A stretch of 64,000 bases of DNA from Phytohabitans flavus (GCF_011764545.1 NZ_AP022870.1:2526001-2590000), one strand, 5' to 3'. Shown: positions 19,206-28,084, counted from the first letter of the stretch. The notes: generated by a model from the letters alone, not told the origin. Numbers and translations: made by a program.

Positions 19206-19887
19206 GGCCGCCACCTTCCATGATCACGCCTTCCGGCTCCTGGACATCGCCGCCGCGCTCGTCCAAGTGGACGTTGAACCACGCCGTTGCCGCGTTCGCC
19301 ACCTCCTCCAGCGCGCCCGGTTCCTCGAAGAGGTGGGTGGCGCCGTCGACGACCCGCAGTCCCCATTCGCCACCGATCCGGGTCGCGGCCGACCGGTTGA
19401 GGTCGAGCACCTCCTCGTCCTGCCCGCCCACGATCAGCAGCGTCGGCGCGGCCACGCCGGCCAGGTGGTCGCCGGCCAGGTCGGGGCGGCCGCCGCGGGA
19501 GACGACCGCGTCTACCCGGGTGGGCCGGGCGGCGGCGGCCACCAGCGCGGCGGCCGCGCCGGTGCTCGCGCCGAACAGGCCGATCGGCAGATGGCGTACC
19601 TGGGGCAGCTCGGGGAGGCGGTCGATGATCGCGTTCAGTCGGCCGGCGAGCAGCTCGATGTCGAACCGCAGCTCCGCGGTCGCCGCGTCGACCCGCTCTT
19701 CCTCATGTGTGAGGAGGTCGGTCAGCACCGTGCCGAAGCGTTCCGCGTTCAGCCGGCTGGCGACCATGCGGTTGCGCGGGCTCAGCCGCGAGCTGCCGCT
19801 GCCGTGTGCGAAGAGCACCATCCCGCGCGGCTCCTCCGGCACGACCACGTCGGCGTCGAGAACGGCGCCGGCGGCATCCAGCTTCAT
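19198..19887 (-). CDS. alpha/beta hydrolase, dienelactone-hydrolase-like
   Basis: 229 residues, ATG at 19887. Oxyanion segment VLFAHGSGSSRLSPRNR, nucleophile motif FGASTGAAAAL (Ser near residue 107), acid in LLIVGGQDEEVLDLN, and catalytic His in VDGATHLFEEPGALEEV: a complete triad. It is the first gene of a two-gene unit with the phosphoribosyltransferase. The PRT/hydrolase pairing is recurrent in actinomycetes and suggests the two act together, but the reaction is not established. Confidence 0.8.
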   Translation of the reverse strand: MKLDAAGAVLDADVVVPEEPRGMVLFAHGSGSSRLSPRNRMVASRLNAERFGTVLTDLLTHEEERVDAATAELRFDIELLAGRLNAIIDRLPELPQVRHLPIGLFGASTGAAAALVAAAARPTRVDAVVSRGGRPDLAGDHLAGVAAPTLLIVGGQDEEVLDLNRSAATRIGGEWGLRVVDGATHLFEEPGALEEVANAATAWFNVHLDERGGDVQEPEGVIMEGGGHA

Positions 19888-19945
19888 GCCGAAGGTGTAC
19901 CCAGCGTCACGGTCGCTATGCGCGCGGCCGGACGCGGCACCCGGC

Positions 19946-19975
19946 TTGACGTGTAGGAAATCTCCTACGTATTGT
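19946..19975 (+). promoter_or_regulatory. leaderless promoter with ArsR-type operator
   Basis: -35 TTGACG (19946-19951) and -10 TATTGT (19970-19975) are separated by 18 bp. The palindrome GTAGGAAATCTCCTAC (19953-19968) fills the spacer. The ATG at 19983 lies where transcription should start, so the mRNA is probably leaderless. The ArsR-family gene two positions down is the likely repressor. Confidence 0.7.
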
Positions 19976-19982
19976 CTCCGGC

Positions 19983-20336
19983 ATGACGATCGACAGCGTG
20001 CGGACGATGACCGTATTCGTTTCCGACCAGGACAAGGCCCGCGACTTCTACGTGGACGTGCTCGGCTTCGAGGTGAAGGCGGACCGGGCCTTCGGCGACA
20101 ACCGGTGGCTGGAGGTGGGCCCGGCGGGCGGCACGTCGCTGGTCCTGCACCGGCCGTTCCCGGGTACGAGCGCGGGCGCCGCCCAGGGCACCGTGCTGGC
20201 CAGCTCGGACGTCGAGGCCGACGTGGCGCGGCTGCGAGGTGCCGGCGTGGCGGTCGAGGGCCCGACGGACATGCCGTGGGGCCGCCAGGCCACGTTCGCC
20301 GACCCGGACGGAAACGGGTACGTCCTCAACGGATGA
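19983..20336 (+). CDS. VOC-family (glyoxalase/bleomycin-resistance fold) protein
   Basis: 117 residues. Single VOC domain with paired beta-alpha-beta-beta-beta modules: MTVFVSDQDKARDFYVDVLG, then LVLHRPFPGT, and the closing MPWGRQATFADPDGNGYVLNG. It could be a small metal-dependent isomerase/dioxygenase or a binding protein; the substrate is unknown. It is first in a three-gene operon (VOC, ArsR, SRPBCC) under the palindromic promoter directly upstream. This combination is frequent in actinomycetes. Confidence 0.85.
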   Translation: MTIDSVRTMTVFVSDQDKARDFYVDVLGFEVKADRAFGDNRWLEVGPAGGTSLVLHRPFPGTSAGAAQGTVLASSDVEADVARLRGAGVAVEGPTDMPWGRQATFADPDGNGYVLNG

Positions 20337-20348
20337 GATGCTGGCGCC

Positions 20349-20690
20349 GTGCCCCGACGCGTCAAGGAAAGCCCGCTCGACCAGCTCTTCGGTGCGCTGG
20401 CCAACCCGACGCGCCGGGACATCCTCGACGCGCTGCTGGACGGCGACCGGAGCGCGGGCGACCTGGCCCGCCTCTTCGAGATGAGCCGGCCGAGCGTGTC
20501 GGAGCACCTGCGGGCACTGCGCGAGGCCGGGCTGGTGGAGGAGCGGGCGGTGGGCCGGCAGCGGATCTACCGGGTCACCGCCACGCCCCTCGCCGGCCTG
20601 GTCGACTGGCTGGGCCCGTACGAGCGCTTCTGGCGCGACCGCCTCGCGGCGCTCGGCGAGGTCGTCGACCGGATGGATCGCGATGAGTGA
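20349..20690 (+). CDS. ArsR-family transcriptional repressor
   Basis: 113 residues, GTG start at 20349, 12 bp after the VOC gene. Winged helix-turn-helix: LFGALANPTRRDILDALLDG, then recognition helix MSRPSVSEHLRALREAGLV, wing ERAVGRQRIYRVT. No metal-binding Cys pair is visible, so this is the SdpR-like, non-metal type. Its C-terminus (GPYERFWRDRLAALGEVVDR) is typical of ArsR proteins paired with AHSA1 proteins. It overlaps the next gene by 8 bp. It most likely binds the GTAGGAAATCTCCTAC site. Confidence 0.88.
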   Translation: MPRRVKESPLDQLFGALANPTRRDILDALLDGDRSAGDLARLFEMSRPSVSEHLRALREAGLVEERAVGRQRIYRVTATPLAGLVDWLGPYERFWRDRLAALGEVVDRMDRDE

Positions 20691-21159
20691 CGAGTGGACG
20701 GTCCCCGAGGACCTGAAGGCGATCCGAGTGGACCAGTTCTACCCGCACCCACCGGCGAAGGTGTGGCGGGCACTGACCACACCGGACCTGATGGCGCAGT
20801 GGCTGATGCCGAACGACTTCCGCGCCGAGCCGGGACACCGCTTCACGTTCCAGGCCCGCCCGGTCGGCGCGACCCGCTTCTCCGGCGTGATCGCTTGCGA
20901 GGTCCTCGAGGTCACGCCGCCGCACCGGCTGCGGATCAGCTGGACGGACGCCGCCCGCCCGGACGCCAACCGCACCGAGGTGTCCTGGACCCTGACGGCC
21001 GAGGGCACCGGTACACGGGTGCTGCTCGAACACAGCGGCTTCGACCCCGACGACCCCACCCAGCAGCTCGCCCGTCGCATCATGGGCGGTGGCTGGCGCG
21101 GCCAGATCCTCCGCCGCCTCGCCGAGGTGCTCGACGGGCCGGGTGCGGGTATGACCTAG
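20683..21159 (+). CDS. SRPBCC/AHSA1-domain protein
   Basis: 158 residues. AHSA1-type START-like fold: FYPHPPAKVWRALTTPDLMA, MPNDFRAEPGHRFTF, VTPPHRLRISW, then TRVLLEHSGFDPDDP and GGGWRGQILRRLAEVLDG. It probably binds a hydrophobic ligand; despite the name it need not touch Hsp90. It overlaps the arsR stop by 8 bp, so the two are translationally coupled. Last gene of the VOC-ArsR-SRPBCC operon. Confidence 0.85.
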   Translation: MSDEWTVPEDLKAIRVDQFYPHPPAKVWRALTTPDLMAQWLMPNDFRAEPGHRFTFQARPVGATRFSGVIACEVLEVTPPHRLRISWTDAARPDANRTEVSWTLTAEGTGTRVLLEHSGFDPDDPTQQLARRIMGGGWRGQILRRLAEVLDGPGAGMT

Positions 21160-21227
21160 CCGACACACTTCCCGGAACCTGAGTTTTCGCTTGGCCGGCT
21201 CACGATTACCCACATAGGGTCAGGTGG

Positions 21228-22303
21228 ATGGCGCAGCGCACGTACCGTATCGCGATCGTCGGCACCGGTGGCATAGCCGGCGCCCACGCGCGGGCGGTGC
21301 GGGACTCGGGCCGGGGCCGCCTCGTCGCGGCCGTCGACGTGGACGCCGACCGGGCCCGCGCGTTCGCCAAGGAGTGGGACGTGCCGCGGGTGTTCGCGAG
21401 CCTGGACGAGCTGCTCGGCGCGGAGGAGCTCGACCTCGCGCACATCTGCTCGCCCCCGGATCGCACGCGTCGCTGGCGGCGCGGTGCCTCGCGGCCGGCG
21501 TCACCGCGCTGGTGGAAAAGCCGCCGGTCGTCTCGCTCGACGAGCTCGACGAGCTGATCGAGGCCGAGCGCGGCTCGGGGGCGTATGTGACGACGGTGTT
21601 CCAGCATCGGTTCGGGCCCGGCGTCGCACGGCTGCGCCGGATGGCCGCGGCGGGCGAGCTGGGCCGGCCCCTCACCGCCACATGCCTCACCCAGTGGTAC
21701 CGAGGCGACGCCTACTACGCCGTCCCCTGGCGCGGCTCCTGGGAGACCGAGGGTGGCGGGCCGACGATGGGGCACGGCATCCATCAGTTCGATCTGCTCC
21801 TCTCGACGCTCGGACCGTGGCGCGAGGTCACCGCCGTGGCGGCCCGCCTCGCCCGGCCGGTGAAGACGGAAGACGTGTCGATGGCGCTTGTCACGTTCGA
21901 GAGCGGCGCGGTCGCCACGGTCGTCAACTCCGTGCTCTCGCCCCGCCAGGTGACCGCGCTGCGCTTCGACTACGAGTACGCGAGTGTGGAGCTCGAGCAC
22001 CTCTACAGCTACAGCGACGCGGACTGGCGGGTGACGCCGGCGCCCGGACACGAGGCGGTGGCGGCCCGCTGGGCGGCCGACCCGGTGCCCGGCGAGAGCG
22101 GCCACAGTGGACAGCTCGCGGCGGTGTACGACGCGCTCGACGCCGGCGAGCCACCGCCCGTCACGCTCGCCGACGCCCGCCCGACGGTGGAGTTCATCGC
22201 CGCGCTCTACGCCTCCGCCTTCACCGGCGAGCGGGTGCGCGGCGGAGCGGTACCAGCGCCGTTCGCGGCACGGATGGACGGGACGGGCGCCCCATGGGGC
22301 TGA
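21228..22303 (+). pseudogene. Gfo/Idh/MocA-family oxidoreductase (frameshifted)
   Basis: NAD(P)-dependent sugar or inositol dehydrogenase family. From the ATG at 21228 the frame gives a Rossmann start (YRIAIVGTGGIAGAHARAV) as far as LDLAHICSPP. The next part (GSHASLAARCLAAGVTALVEKPP, with the EKP motif) is in another frame. One G is missing at 21458-21460 after a run of C; restoring it yields a ~359-residue enzyme with the C-terminal domain (TTVFQHRFGPGVARLRRM; GHGIHQFDLLLSTLG, whose GxHxxD is the usual catalytic His region). It overlaps the next gene by 10 bp in an operon with a PmoA-like protein and a cupin. Break is real or a sequencing indel. Confidence 0.85.
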
Positions 22304-23190
22304 AGGCACACCACGACACCGGCCGGTCGGTCACGGTCACGGCCGGCAACGTCGACCTCCTCACGTACGTGTACGCGCCGGACACCCCCACGCTCGAGTC
22401 GCCGAAGCCGTACCTGCACCCGGTACGGACGCTCGCCGGTGACGTGGTGACCGCGTTCCGCCCCGACGACCACGTGTGGCACAAGGGCATCGCGTGGTCG
22501 CTGCCGTACGTGGGGAAGCACAACTTCTGGGGCGGTCCGACCTATGTGGACGGCCAGTACGTACAGCTGGCCAACAACGGCAGCGCCACGCACCAGGAAA
22601 TGACCGCGCTCACCACCGACGGCGACAAGTTGGCGGTCGCGCACCGGCTGGACTGGCGCACCGAGGCGGGGGAGCCGGTCTTCGACGAGCGGCGCAGCCT
22701 CGCCGTTACCGTGCTGGACGGGCGCGCCTGGGCGCTTGTCTTCGCCACCGAGATGGCGAACGTCTCCGGCTCCACACTGGACATCGGGTCGCCCACCACC
22801 AAGGGCCGGCCGAACGCCGGCTACGGCGGGCTCTTCTGGCGCGGCCCGCGCTCGTTCACCGGGGGTACCGTGCAGTCGCCGGAGCGCACCGGCGGCGGCA
22901 ACGACCTGCGCGGTACCCGGGCCGAGTGGCTCGCCTACCGCAGCGACGGCGGGCGCGGCTCGACGATCGTGATGGTGGACGACCCGGCCAACCCTCGGCA
23001 CCCGACACCGTGGTTCGCGCGCAGCGAGGAGTTCGCCTGCCTCTGCCCGGCCCCGTTCTTCCACGAGGAGGTCGCCGTGCCGCACGGCGAGACAGTCGGC
23101 TTCCGGTACGCGGTCGTGGTGGCCGCCGGTGACCACGGCGACGAGGGCACGCGGAAGCTCGCCGAGCGCGGCCGGAAGGTGCTGGCATGA
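22294..23190 (+). CDS. PmoA-like protein (DUF6807 family)
   Basis: 298 residues from the ATG at 22294. Sequence features: PKPYLHPVRTLAGDVVTAFR, DHVWHKGIAWSLPYVGKHNFWGG, and GYGGLFWRGPRSFTG. These match the family annotated as methane-oxygenase PmoA-like / DUF6807, which has no real link to methane oxidation. It is usually found next to Gfo/Idh oxidoreductases in sugar-degradation clusters, as here. The conserved His/Asp/Trp-rich stretches suggest a carbohydrate-active fold. There is no signal peptide, so it acts in the cytoplasm. Starts inside the preceding gene and overlaps the next by ATGA. Confidence 0.75.
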   Translation: MGLKAHHDTGRSVTVTAGNVDLLTYVYAPDTPTLESPKPYLHPVRTLAGDVVTAFRPDDHVWHKGIAWSLPYVGKHNFWGGPTYVDGQYVQLANNGSATHQEMTALTTDGDKLAVAHRLDWRTEAGEPVFDERRSLAVTVLDGRAWALVFATEMANVSGSTLDIGSPTTKGRPNAGYGGLFWRGPRSFTGGTVQSPERTGGGNDLRGTRAEWLAYRSDGGRGSTIVMVDDPANPRHPTPWFARSEEFACLCPAPFFHEEVAVPHGETVGFRYAVVVAAGDHGDEGTRKLAERGRKVLA

Positions 23191-23900
23191 ACACGCCGGC
23201 CTTCCCGGGCGGTACCTCGGTCAGCCGGCTCTCCGTCTACAGCGGACAGTGCGCGGACGGCCTCGAGGGCGGTACCCCGCACGTGCACACCGCATCCACC
23301 GAGGGCTACGTGGTGATCGGCGGCCACGGCGCGCTACAGACCCTGTCCGGCGCCGGCTTCGCGGAGACGCCGCTGCGCGCCGGCACGACGGTGTGGTTCA
23401 CGCCCGGCACGATCCACCGCGCGGTCAACCACGGTGGTCTGGAGGTCGTCGTGGTGATGTCGAACGCCGGTCTGCCGGAGGCCGGCGACGCGGTGATGAC
23501 GTTCCCGGACGAGGTGCTGGCCGACCCTGAGGCGTACCGTGCCGCGGCGATCCTCCCGGACGAGGGTGTCGAGGCCGCCGTCGCGGTGCGGCGCGACCTC
23601 GCGGTCGAAGGCTTCCTGCGGATCGCGGACGCGCTGCGCGCCGGCGACCCGGAGCCGCTGGCGCGCTTCTACGCGAGCGCGGTCGCGCTGGTCCGCCCGG
23701 CGGTCGCCGGCTGGCGGCGGATCTGGGAGGAGACGGTCGCCCGCGAGGCCAGCCGCACCGCCGGCATGCTTGACGCCCTGGCGCGGGGCGACGCGGCCCA
23801 CCTTGGCGACGCCGCGGTGCTCGAAGCGCCGAACGGCGCGCGGTGGGGGATGTGCGGCCGCCTCACCACGCACGACACGGCCCACCCCGAGGTCCGCTAG
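23187..23900 (+). CDS. cupin-domain protein
   Basis: 237 residues, ATG overlapping the previous stop by 4 bp (ATGA). The cupin core is in residues 30-100: PHVHTASTEGYVVIGGHGAL (motif 1, two His and a Glu) and FTPGTIHRAVNHGGLEVVVV (motif 2). The C-terminal ~120 residues are helical (FLRIADALRAGDPEPLARFY, ARGDAAHLGDAAV) and unlike simple cupins. Its position after Gfo/Idh and PmoA-like genes suggests a sugar isomerase, epimerase or sensor in the same catabolic pathway. A hairpin follows at 23920. Confidence 0.75.
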   Translation: MNTPAFPGGTSVSRLSVYSGQCADGLEGGTPHVHTASTEGYVVIGGHGALQTLSGAGFAETPLRAGTTVWFTPGTIHRAVNHGGLEVVVVMSNAGLPEAGDAVMTFPDEVLADPEAYRAAAILPDEGVEAAVAVRRDLAVEGFLRIADALRAGDPEPLARFYASAVALVRPAVAGWRRIWEETVAREASRTAGMLDALARGDAAHLGDAAVLEAPNGARWGMCGRLTTHDTAHPEVR

Positions 23901-23919
23901 GCCGGCCCGGGGGCCCGCA

Positions 23920-23936
23920 GGCCGGCACCGCCGGCC
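23920..23936 (+). terminator. short GC hairpin after the cupin operon
   Basis: GGCCGGC / GCCGGCC with loop ACC, 20 bp after the stop codon. No U-tract. Confidence 0.45.
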
Positions 23937-23956
23937 CGACCAGGCAAGATGGGGTC

Positions 23957-24430
23957 GTGGAGAAGATCGAGATCAGGCGGGTCGGCTACCTCGACCCGGA
24001 CGCGCAGGCGCTCGTCGAGGCCGCTCTGGCCGACCTGCGCGAGCGGTACGGGGACGGGGACGGCGACGGTACCCCGATCGACGCCGCCGACTTCGACCCG
24101 CCGCGCGGCGCGTTCTTCGTGGCCTATCTCGACGGCGAACCTGTCGCGTCCGGTGCCTGGCGCGGGCACGGCCCGGACGGCACGACCGCGGAGATCAAGC
24201 GGATGTACACCGCGCCGGCCGCCCGAGGGCGCGGCCTCGCGCGGGCGGTACTCGCCGAGGTGGAGCGCTCCGCCCACGAGCACGGGCGGCGCCGGGTGGT
24301 ACTGGAGACCGGCATCCGCCAGCCCGAGGCGATCCAGCTCTACCTGACCTCGGGGTACGGCCGTATCGCCGACTTCGGCTTCTACCGGGACGCGCCGGAC
24401 GTCCGCTCGTTCGGCAAGGAGCTCTCCTAA
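23957..24430 (+). CDS. GNAT-family N-acetyltransferase
   Basis: 157 residues from the GTG at 23957; an upstream in-frame extension overlaps the previous gene and lacks homology. The acetyl-CoA-binding motif is clear: AEIKRMYTAPAARGRGLARA (R-x-x-G-x-G/A type) followed by VLETGIRQPEAIQLYLTSGY. The substrate is unknown. It lies 56 bp after the cupin gene, beyond a hairpin, so it is probably a separate unit. Confidence 0.85.
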   Translation: MEKIEIRRVGYLDPDAQALVEAALADLRERYGDGDGDGTPIDAADFDPPRGAFFVAYLDGEPVASGAWRGHGPDGTTAEIKRMYTAPAARGRGLARAVLAEVERSAHEHGRRRVVLETGIRQPEAIQLYLTSGYGRIADFGFYRDAPDVRSFGKELS

Positions 24431-24632
24431 CTCTGGGTCACGGCCCACCGATGGTGGCATAGCGGCGCGAGTAAGTAAAGACGTCAAACTATCTCTTGCA
24501 TCGACGCTGGTAATGGGCGTATCTCTGTAGCAGATCGATTCTCTTCATTGTCTGCTGTTGTTCCGGAGCGTCTACCCGGGTGCCGCATCTGCCACGGCGC
24601 CTCGCTCACCGTGACCACAGAGGAGTCCCAGG

Positions 24633-25895
24633 ATGATCCAACTGAGACGTACCGGCCGGCGCCGCCTGGCGCTCGTAGCCGGTGCGACCGCCCTCGTCGC
24701 CGCCGGTGCGATCACCACCGTCGGCATCACCTCGGCGTCGGCGGCGAACGTCAGCACAAGCGTGAACTACGTGTTCGTCAACCGGCACAGCGGCAAGGCG
24801 ATGGACCTGTACAACTGGGCCACGAACGACGGTGCCCCGATCGTGCAGTTCACCCGCAACAACCTCGCCGTACAGCAGTGGCGCTTCGTCGACGCGGGGA
24901 GCGGCTACTACAAGATCAGGTCGGCGCACAGCGGCAAGGTCCTCGAGGTGCCGAACGCCACCGACGGCGCCCGCCTGGTCCAGATGACCGACAACAACAA
25001 CACCCGCCAGCACTTCCGGCTCGCCGACTCGGACAGCGGCTACGTGCGGTTCATCAGCCGGCACAGCAACAAGGCCCTCGACCTGTGGGAGTGGTCCACA
25101 GTGGACGGTGCGCCGATCGCCCAGTTCACCGACCTGAACGGGTGGAACCAGCAGTGGCAGCTGATCAACGTGGGCGGCGGCAGCACGCCACCACCGACCA
25201 CCGGGCCGCCGCCGTCGGGCAGCTGGCCGACCCCGACCGGGCAGGTCTCGGTGAACGGGACGATCAACGTCTCCGGCACGCTCGACGGCGGGATGCGGCG
25301 CTACTGCTGTATCGGTGACGGTGGGCAGGAAGAGGACCAGGACCCGATGTTCAGCCTGGCCTCCGGCGCCACCCTCCAGAACGTCATCATCGGCGCCCCG
25401 GCCGGCGACGGCGTGCACTGCGCCGGCCCGTGCACGCTGCGCAACGTGTGGTGGGAGGACGTGGGCGAGGACGCGGCCACGTTCCGGGGCAGCGGCTCGC
25501 CGAGCTTCCTGGTCGACGGCGGTGGCGCACGCAGCGCCAGCGACAAGGTCTTCCAGCACAACGGCCCGGGCACGCTGACCATCCAGAACTTCCAGGCGTC
25601 GAACTTCGGCACGTTCTACCGGTCGTGCGGCAACTGCTCCTCGCAGTACCAGCGCAACGTGGTGATCCGGAACGTGACGCTCACCCGGCCCGGCAACACG
25701 ATCGCCGGCGTCAACGTCAACTACGGGGACACCGCGCGGTTCAGCGGGATCACCATCGTGAACGACTCGTCGCGCGCGATGGTCATCTGCCGCAAGTACA
25801 ACGGGAACAACAGCGGTGACGAGCCGTCGCAGGTGGGCACCGGCGCGGACAGTACCAACTGCTTCTACGCCAGCTCGGACCTCACGTACCGGTAA
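24633..25895 (+). CDS. secreted pectate lyase (PL3) with N-terminal ricin-B lectin module
   Basis: 420-residue exported enzyme that cleaves polygalacturonate by beta-elimination. Signal peptide RTGRRRLALVAGATALVAAG to SASAA. Residues 45-180 form a ricin-B/CBM13-type trefoil with three repeats (RHSGKAMDLYNWATNDGAPI; AHSGKVLEVPNATDGARLVQ; RHSNKALDLWEWSTVDGAPI). A Pro/Thr linker (STPPPTTGPPPSGS) leads to the PL3 beta-helix from about 210 (FSLASGATLQNVIIG, CTLRNVWWEDVGEDAATFRG, DKVFQHNGPGTLTIQNF), with Cys-rich stretches. ATG at 24633 with GAGGAG upstream. It sits next to a cellulase, which fits plant-cell-wall attack. The 200-bp upstream region is AT-richer than its surroundings. Confidence 0.9.
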   Translation: MIQLRRTGRRRLALVAGATALVAAGAITTVGITSASAANVSTSVNYVFVNRHSGKAMDLYNWATNDGAPIVQFTRNNLAVQQWRFVDAGSGYYKIRSAHSGKVLEVPNATDGARLVQMTDNNNTRQHFRLADSDSGYVRFISRHSNKALDLWEWSTVDGAPIAQFTDLNGWNQQWQLINVGGGSTPPPTTGPPPSGSWPTPTGQVSVNGTINVSGTLDGGMRRYCCIGDGGQEEDQDPMFSLASGATLQNVIIGAPAGDGVHCAGPCTLRNVWWEDVGEDAATFRGSGSPSFLVDGGGARSASDKVFQHNGPGTLTIQNFQASNFGTFYRSCGNCSSQYQRNVVIRNVTLTRPGNTIAGVNVNYGDTARFSGITIVNDSSRAMVICRKYNGNNSGDEPSQVGTGADSTNCFYASSDLTYR

Positions 25896-25917
25896 CGCTC
25901 GCATCGGTACTCACCGA

Positions 25918-25947
25918 TTGACAAAGTTTGCCGACCCAACTTAATGT
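25918..25947 (+). promoter_or_regulatory. sigma-70-type promoter of the cellulase gene
   Basis: Consensus -35 TTGACA (25918-25923), 18-bp spacer, -10 TAATGT (25942-25947). Just upstream and abutting the -35 is the inverted repeat ATCGGT-actc-ACCGAT (25903-25918), either an operator or the end hairpin of the pectate lyase gene. Confidence 0.65.
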
Positions 25948-26005
25948 TCACGGCGCGCGCGGGTGGCGCCCGGCTCCCCGCGCCGCCGTGACCTGGAGGG
26001 CACCT

Positions 26006-28084
26006 ATGAGGCGTACCCGTTGGCGGCTCGGACTCGCGGCGGCCACCGCCGGACTCGTCGCGGTGGCCGGCATCGTCGTGGCAACCAGCGCGCAGGCGGC
26101 GGCCGGCTGCCGTGTCGCGTACACGGCCGGCAGCCAGTGGCCCGGCGGCTTCACCGCGAACGTCGGCATCACCAACCTCGGCGACCCGGTCAACGGCTGG
26201 AGCCTGGTCTGGACGTTCCCGTCCGGACAGCGGGTGACCCAGGCGTGGAACGCGACCGTGACGTCCTCGGGTGCCCAGGTCACCGCGACGAACGTCGGCT
26301 ACAACGGCGCGATCGCCACCAACGCGACCGTCTCGTTCGGGTTCAACGGCTCGTGGACGGGCACCAACACCGCGCCCACCTCGTTCACCCTCAATGGCGT
26401 CACCTGCACGGGAAGCGTGGGCGGCACCACACCGCCGCCCACGACCAGCGTGCCGCCCACCTCGCGGCCGCCGACCACGCCGCCGCCGGCGGGGAACGCG
26501 ATGGCCGCCGTGGCCGCGATGCAGCCCGGCTGGAACCTGGGCAACTCGTTCGACGCGGTCGGCGCGGACGAGACCGCGTGGGGCAACCCTCGGGTCACCG
26601 AGGCGCTGCTGGACAACATCCGCGCGCAGGGCTTCAACAGCATCCGCATCCCGGTCACCTGGAGCAACCACCACGGCGGCGCGCCTAACTACACCATCGA
26701 CGCGGCCTGGCTCGCCCGGGTCCGCGAGGTGGTCAACTGGGCCCTCGCCGACGGCTTCTACGTGATGATCAACCTGCACCACGACTCGTGGCAGTGGATC
26801 AACACGATGCCCACCGACCGCACGAACGTGCACAACCGGTACAACGCGCTGTGGACGCAGCTCGCCGCCGCGTTCCGGGACGCCTCACCTCGGCTGACCT
26901 TGGAGAGCGTGAACGAGCCGCAGTTCACCGGCAGCTCCGGCGACGCCCAGAACGCACAGCTGCTGAACGAGCTCCACACCTCGTTCCACCGCATCGTGCG
27001 CCAGTCCGGCGGCGGCAACGCGACCCGGCTGCTCGTGCTCCCCACGCTGCACACGTCGGCGGACCAGCCCAGGGTCGACGAGCTTTTGAACACGTTCAAC
27101 ACATTGAACGACCCGAATCTCATCGCGACCGTCCACTTCTACGGCTACTGGCCGTTCAGCGTGAACGTCGCCGGCGGCACCCGCTTCGACGCCACCGCGC
27201 AGCAGGACCTGGTCGGCCAGTTCGACCGCGTCTACAACGCCTTCGTGTCGCGGAACATCCCGGTCATCATCGGCGAGTACGGCCTGCTCGGCTTCGACCG
27301 GCACACCGGGACCATCGAGCAGGGCGAGAAGCTGAAGTTCTTCGAGTACCTCGGCTGGTACGCCCGCAGCCGGCGGCTCACCACCCAGCTGTGGGACAAC
27401 GGCCAGCACTTCGGCCGCACGTCTTTCCAGTGGAGCGACCCGGAGCTGATCGCCCAGGTCAAGTCGAGCTGGACCACCCGCTCCGGCACCGCGTCGAGCG
27501 ACCAGGTGTACGTGCCGCGTACCGGCTCGGTCACCAGCAAGAGCCTGACGCTCAACCTCAACGGCCTGTCGTTCCAGGGGCTGCGGCAGGGGAGCACCGA
27601 CCTGGCCAGCGGTACCGACTACACGGTCTCCGGCAGCACGCTGACGCTCACCGCCGCCGCGGTCACCCGGCTCGTCGGCTCCCGGGCGTACGGCGTAAAC
27701 GCGAACATCCAGGCCCGCTTCTCGGCCGGCGTGCCATGGCGGATCAGCATCATCACGTACGACCCGCCGGTGCTCGGCGCCGCGACCGGCCAGACCGGCG
27801 CGTTCAGCCTGCCGGCACAGTTCCGCGGCGACCAGCTAGCCACGATGGAGGCGAGGTACGCGGACGGCAGCAACGCCGGCCCGCACAACTGGACCTCCTT
27901 CAAGGAGTTCGACGTCGCGTTCGCGCCGAACTACAGCGCCAACACCATCACGCTGAAGCCCGAGTTCTTCGCCGAGGTCAACGACGGCCAGCGGGTGACG
28001 CTGACATTCCACTTCTGGAGCGGCACCACGCTCACGTACTACGTCACCAAGTCCGGCAGCAACGTCACCGGCACCTTGAGCTAA
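26006..28084 (+). CDS. secreted GH5 cellulase with CBM2 and CBM_X2 modules
   Basis: 692-residue endoglucanase-type enzyme. ATG at 26006 after CTGGAGGG; signal peptide RRTRWRLGLAAATAGLVAV to SAQAAA. CBM2 at about 35-135 (AYTAGSQWPGGFTANVGITN, NGWSLVWTFPSGQ); linker rich in Pro/Thr/Ser; GH5 domain at about 165-490 (GWNLGNSFDAVG; acid/base Glu in LESVNEPQF near 304; nucleophile Glu in VIIGEYGLLGFD near 423). An X2-type beta-sandwich (TYTLNLNG-like KSLTLNLNGLSFQGL) and a C-terminal beta module (TFHFWSGTTLTYYV) follow. It hydrolyses beta-1,4-glucans outside the cell. Promoter is at 25918-25947. Confidence 0.92.
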   Translation: MRRTRWRLGLAAATAGLVAVAGIVVATSAQAAAGCRVAYTAGSQWPGGFTANVGITNLGDPVNGWSLVWTFPSGQRVTQAWNATVTSSGAQVTATNVGYNGAIATNATVSFGFNGSWTGTNTAPTSFTLNGVTCTGSVGGTTPPPTTSVPPTSRPPTTPPPAGNAMAAVAAMQPGWNLGNSFDAVGADETAWGNPRVTEALLDNIRAQGFNSIRIPVTWSNHHGGAPNYTIDAAWLARVREVVNWALADGFYVMINLHHDSWQWINTMPTDRTNVHNRYNALWTQLAAAFRDASPRLTLESVNEPQFTGSSGDAQNAQLLNELHTSFHRIVRQSGGGNATRLLVLPTLHTSADQPRVDELLNTFNTLNDPNLIATVHFYGYWPFSVNVAGGTRFDATAQQDLVGQFDRVYNAFVSRNIPVIIGEYGLLGFDRHTGTIEQGEKLKFFEYLGWYARSRRLTTQLWDNGQHFGRTSFQWSDPELIAQVKSSWTTRSGTASSDQVYVPRTGSVTSKSLTLNLNGLSFQGLRQGSTDLASGTDYTVSGSTLTLTAAAVTRLVGSRAYGVNANIQARFSAGVPWRISIITYDPPVLGAATGQTGAFSLPAQFRGDQLATMEARYADGSNAGPHNWTSFKEFDVAFAPNYSANTITLKPEFFAEVNDGQRVTLTFHFWSGTTLTYYVTKSGSNVTGTLS

